From positions 53,954,029 to 54,018,028 of the forward strand of contig OX579633.1 in the NCBI GenBank assembly GCA_951230915.1: DNA of 64,000 nt, written 5' to 3'. Made by a program: the position numbers and the translations under genes. The DNA comes from Antitrichia curtipendula. Taxonomy: Eukaryota > Streptophyta > Bryopsida > Hypnales > Leucodontaceae. A model generated the notes under the pieces. It searched no databases and was not told the DNA's origin. It saw only the letters and a program-made list of their open reading frames with translations. Within the stretch, counting starts at the first letter, position 1. Each line of letters starts with the position of its first letter. Below are positions 61,501 to 64,000 of this stretch, in pieces.

Positions 61501-62294
61501 TCCCTCAAGCTGTGTTTCAAGAGCAATAAGTTCGCAACTAAGCCTTTGTTAAATTACCTATGCCATGGGTGCTGGAGGACGAATCTTGTCCCTCCCAGGG
61601 AGAGTTGGTCGAGCGAACTGAGCTCCGAACAGCAGGCGATACTTGAAGTGTATGATTCGAAACAAACAGACCCTCGGAAATAGCCTCGGGATGCAATCTT
61701 CCCACTCGTGAAACCTCCTGGTACACATACCGCGCATCTGAGTCTCCCGGAAATCCTGTTTGCACGGGCTTCAGGTACAACAAGTCCTTCCTCCTCCGCA
61801 CATTCGCAGACTGACGAACAATCGCCGAACACAAACCTAAGTATCAACAACACATAAAATCAGCATCAAACAGGACATGAGTAAAGTTCAAATCGCCGAA
61901 CACAACCCTAAGTATCAATCATTCATGACCGTTCGCAAAGTTCGTTCAAAACACGATACCCAATCGCTGCAGCCACAACGCGAAGTACTTAACACGCAAT
62001 TCAACCACAACAATAGACCCAAGTACCTGCAGAAATCAAAGTTTTGCCAACGCCTGTATTACTTCCCCACACCATGTAGGTCGGGTACGAAATGTCCACC
62101 AAGCCTTTCTCGGCCATGCCCCTCCATTCCTCCACTTCCTCAGCGACATGGCTTGCTTGCGAGCTCACGAATCGCGCCGAAATTGGAAAACGGCACCTCG
62201 TTGTAACGACTGAGAGGGTTCCTGAGAAAGACCACTTGAAGGCGGCCATCATCTCGACCTTGGTTGCCAATGCAGACAACCCCTTCCTCACCAT
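55574..62294 (-). CDS. BIO3-BIO1: BIO3-BIO1: dethiobiotin synthetase / DAPA aminotransferase fusion
   Basis: Sixteen minus-strand exons (62294-62027, 61836-61558, 61164-60819, 60173-60012, 59838-59577, 59425-59336, 59160-59040, 58825-58689, 58423-58329, 57916-57798, 57620-57477, 57256-57123, 56927-56796, 56509-56375, 56118-56006, 55733-55574) sum to exactly 899 codons. The enzyme makes 7,8-diaminopelargonate from KAPA (BIO1 half) and closes it to dethiobiotin (BIO3 half), steps of biotin synthesis placed in plant mitochondria. Visible: basic presequence, P-loop WGSNTGVGKT, LYLKPVQTGFPGDSDAR, ETAGGVASPGPSGT and GILVGDGRLGG; then the aminotransferase with WWPFTQHE, FDACASWWTQGPD, GRYGHVMFPENVHEPA, FFSDNGSTAIEVAIKMAFRK, GSYHGDTLGAMEAQAP, IIFDEV, YSKLLTGG (PLP Lys) and LLHGHSYTAHAVGC. 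Translation could also begin at the ATG pair at 62252/62249. The exon 10 border is the least certain. It is slightly longer than the 833-residue Arabidopsis protein. Confidence 0.95.
61319..61341. repeat. Telomere-type heptamers in an intron of BIO3-BIO1
   Basis: ACTAAAACCCTAAACCCTAA lies in the second intron. Similar CCCTAAACCCTA pairs occur in the third intron near 60555 and upstream of the gene near 62693. Such telo-box motifs are known in plant 5' regions and introns. Confidence 0.7.
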
Positions 62295-62768
62295 CGCTAA
62301 TCTATATTGACATCCACTCTACACTGACACCAAAACTAGTCTCGCTCACAAAATGCACTCATCACTATGTTCAAATTCTTCACCCTCAAAAACTACAATG
62401 TGAGACTGCACGCGAGATCCACAATGTCTGCACGAAACATGTACTAAATGAGAAGTGATGCAATCGGCTCCCAACTGGTCAATCTACAGAATTGATTCGA
62501 TCAAATGATGAGCAAAAACATGACGATACACAATGTGACACGCAATGTTTGAATTAAGTTGCGAATTGGAACTCATGCAAATTGGAAATCGATAACGACA
62601 TTGCGAGTAGAGCGATGAAGACAGCACTTTGCACCGAAAGGATTGAACATCGGTCCCTCCGTCAACTCAGAACCTCTCCATGAAAATTTCTTAAACCCTA
62701 AACCCTGGGGAGTACAGTAACTAAGGTAGATCAGCCATTTGCACAACAGACGTCACACATTTCTTTGC
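62295..62768 (-). promoter_or_regulatory. Upstream region of BIO3-BIO1
   Basis: This 470-bp stretch precedes the start codon at 62294 and is followed by a piggyBac-like element. It holds a CTTAAACCCTAAACCCTGG telo-box pair near 62693. The promoter is inferred from position, and no other element is claimed. Confidence 0.35.
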
Positions 62769-63513
62769 TTAACCCCTAAATGATGGACCCATGACCATTG
62801 ATTTCAAACCTCACTGTCCATCACTCAATTTGTTGCCATTTTGCAACTAGATATGTATGAAAAGTTTTTTATTTATTTTTCAGAGATGAAATTACATGTC
62901 CTCTTTACTTCACAAAAAATTTAGATTTTTTTTGTGAAAAATTGATTTTTTTGAGAATTTTTGAAGAGATAGTGAAAAAAAATTATATTAAATAGAAAAT
63001 TATTTCAAAAAATCTGAAAATTTCACCATGTGTGTATATTATAATGACAAATATCATTGTGTAAATTCAATTTCCGAGTCATTCTATAATTAGAAAATAA
63101 TAGACATTGAAAATGCACCCAAAGTTCAAAATGCAATAAAATATTCAATATTAGGATTTTTTTCAAAATTCAAATTGGAGTAGAAATTAGAATAGATGAC
63201 CTTCATTTTGTTAGTTGGTCTCAAATTCAAAAAAAATCATTTTTGTGGAGAAATTTCAGAATCAGAGCAAGGAGCAACAACTTCCTAAAATACACTAAAA
63301 TAGCATATTTTGTGATCCGTTTATTTTAATAACTTCTCATTTAAATGAAGACAAACATTGGAAAGACTACAAACTCAACTGGATACTCTTCATAACCCAA
63401 CATGAAAGGTCAATAGGAAAAAGGAGGATGAAAAAATGCTTTTGAATTCTTTCCAATTAACAGTATTGTCATTGGAACTCCACGGAATGGTGTCCGCCGC
63501 GCTCCAGGGTTAA
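62769..63513 (-). mobile_element. piggyBac-like non-autonomous element, copy D (inverted)
   Basis: The 745-bp element lies in reverse orientation, bounded by TTAA at 62769-62772 and 63510-63513. Its left-type end (at 63513 reading inward) is TTAACCCTGGAGCGCGGCGG and its right-type end TTAACCCCTAAATGATGGAC. The subterminal hairpin is preserved only at its core (CCATTCCGTGG). The interior aligns with copies A to C throughout. It sits about 475 bp upstream of the BIO3-BIO1 start. Confidence 0.82.
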
Positions 63514-64000
63514 CTCATTTTCTTTGGCAAGCAATTGGGTGCTATTGGAAGAAAATGATACCATATTCATATTTATTTATCAATGGTAGTAGGTTGATAA
63601 AGATGTGGTTTATTAAATGTTGGTCCAGGTGGGCTTCATTAGTGAACAAATGTTTGCCAAAACAAGTTGTAACTTCAAACAATAAAATAAGTGCTTTTAG
63701 ATTGTACTTTCAAAACACTCATCAAATGGGATTAAGGTGGTAGGTCATTGATGTTGAACCCTTTTAATCCCTAAAAGCATTCACTGTTTTTAGGCCCAAA
63801 ATTGCTTCAAAGTGCTTAAACCCAAAGCAAGGCTAAAATCTTCATCTACATTTATTCATTGACAAATCCAACAGTAGGATCCTTTAGATAACTTGTTAGA
63901 CTACACCTTCTTAAAATTAGATAATGAGAAACCTTATCAATTGCAAGATCAAATCGCTTGAATTTGAAAAAGAAGTACATTCAACTCAATCTTCCCAAAT
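63514..64000. other. Intergenic DNA, no gene seen
   Basis: AT-rich sequence. A CCCTTTTAATCCCTAAAAGC motif near 63757 resembles the termini of the TTAA-flanked repeats and may be the edge of another element cut by the window end. Confidence 0.45.

Overview
The window reads as nuclear DNA of a land plant that still makes flagellated sperm (a bryophyte, lycophyte or similar). The genes are intron-rich with GT..AG introns. Two of them encode plant-type proteins: a plastid DUF21/CBS protein and the eukaryotic BIO3-BIO1 biotin fusion. Telomere-type CCCTAAA heptamers occur in introns. A RIB43A-like axonemal gene is present, which seed plants with non-motile sperm are not expected to keep. Intergenic DNA is AT-rich and full of non-autonomous DNA transposons. 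I saw no rRNA, CRISPR array or bacterial operon and recognised no tRNA gene, although tRNAs were not searched systematically.

Layout. 1-14.4 kb: gene-free, with a 156-bp tandem array, a Stowaway-type element, a piggyBac-like element inserted in a simple repeat, a poly-T-headed retroposon-like piece and a 158-bp tandem array. 14.4-16.7 kb: a three-exon monoacylglycerol-lipase-like hydrolase on the minus strand. 16.7-23.3 kb: AT-rich repeats. 23.3-24.6 kb: start of a probable Tim17/22/23-like membrane protein gene with a TIR element in its first intron. 28.6-32.5 kb: RIB43A-like gene and a small two-exon gene of unknown function, followed by a 170-bp tandem array. 33.7-40 kb: TIR elements and exons of an unrecognised minus-strand gene with an RS-rich C-terminus. 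42.1-50.0 kb: two heme-oxygenase-like exons immediately followed, on the same strand and in compatible phase, by a complete DUF21/CBS/CorC-type gene that has no transit-peptide exon of its own. 50.4-52.9 kb: a young 133-bp duplication, two copies of a TIR element (one interrupted by a piggyBac-like element) and a long hairpin. 55.5-62.3 kb: the 16-exon BIO3-BIO1 gene on the minus strand. 62.7-63.5 kb: a fourth piggyBac-like copy.

The main points for a second look are the heme oxygenase/DUF21 junction, the four-copy TTAA-flanked piggyBac-like family with visible empty sites, and the RIB43A gene with its unknown neighbour. Exon borders were derived by hand from splice signals, reading phase and protein similarity. 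Where exon lengths sum to a whole number of codons this is stated.
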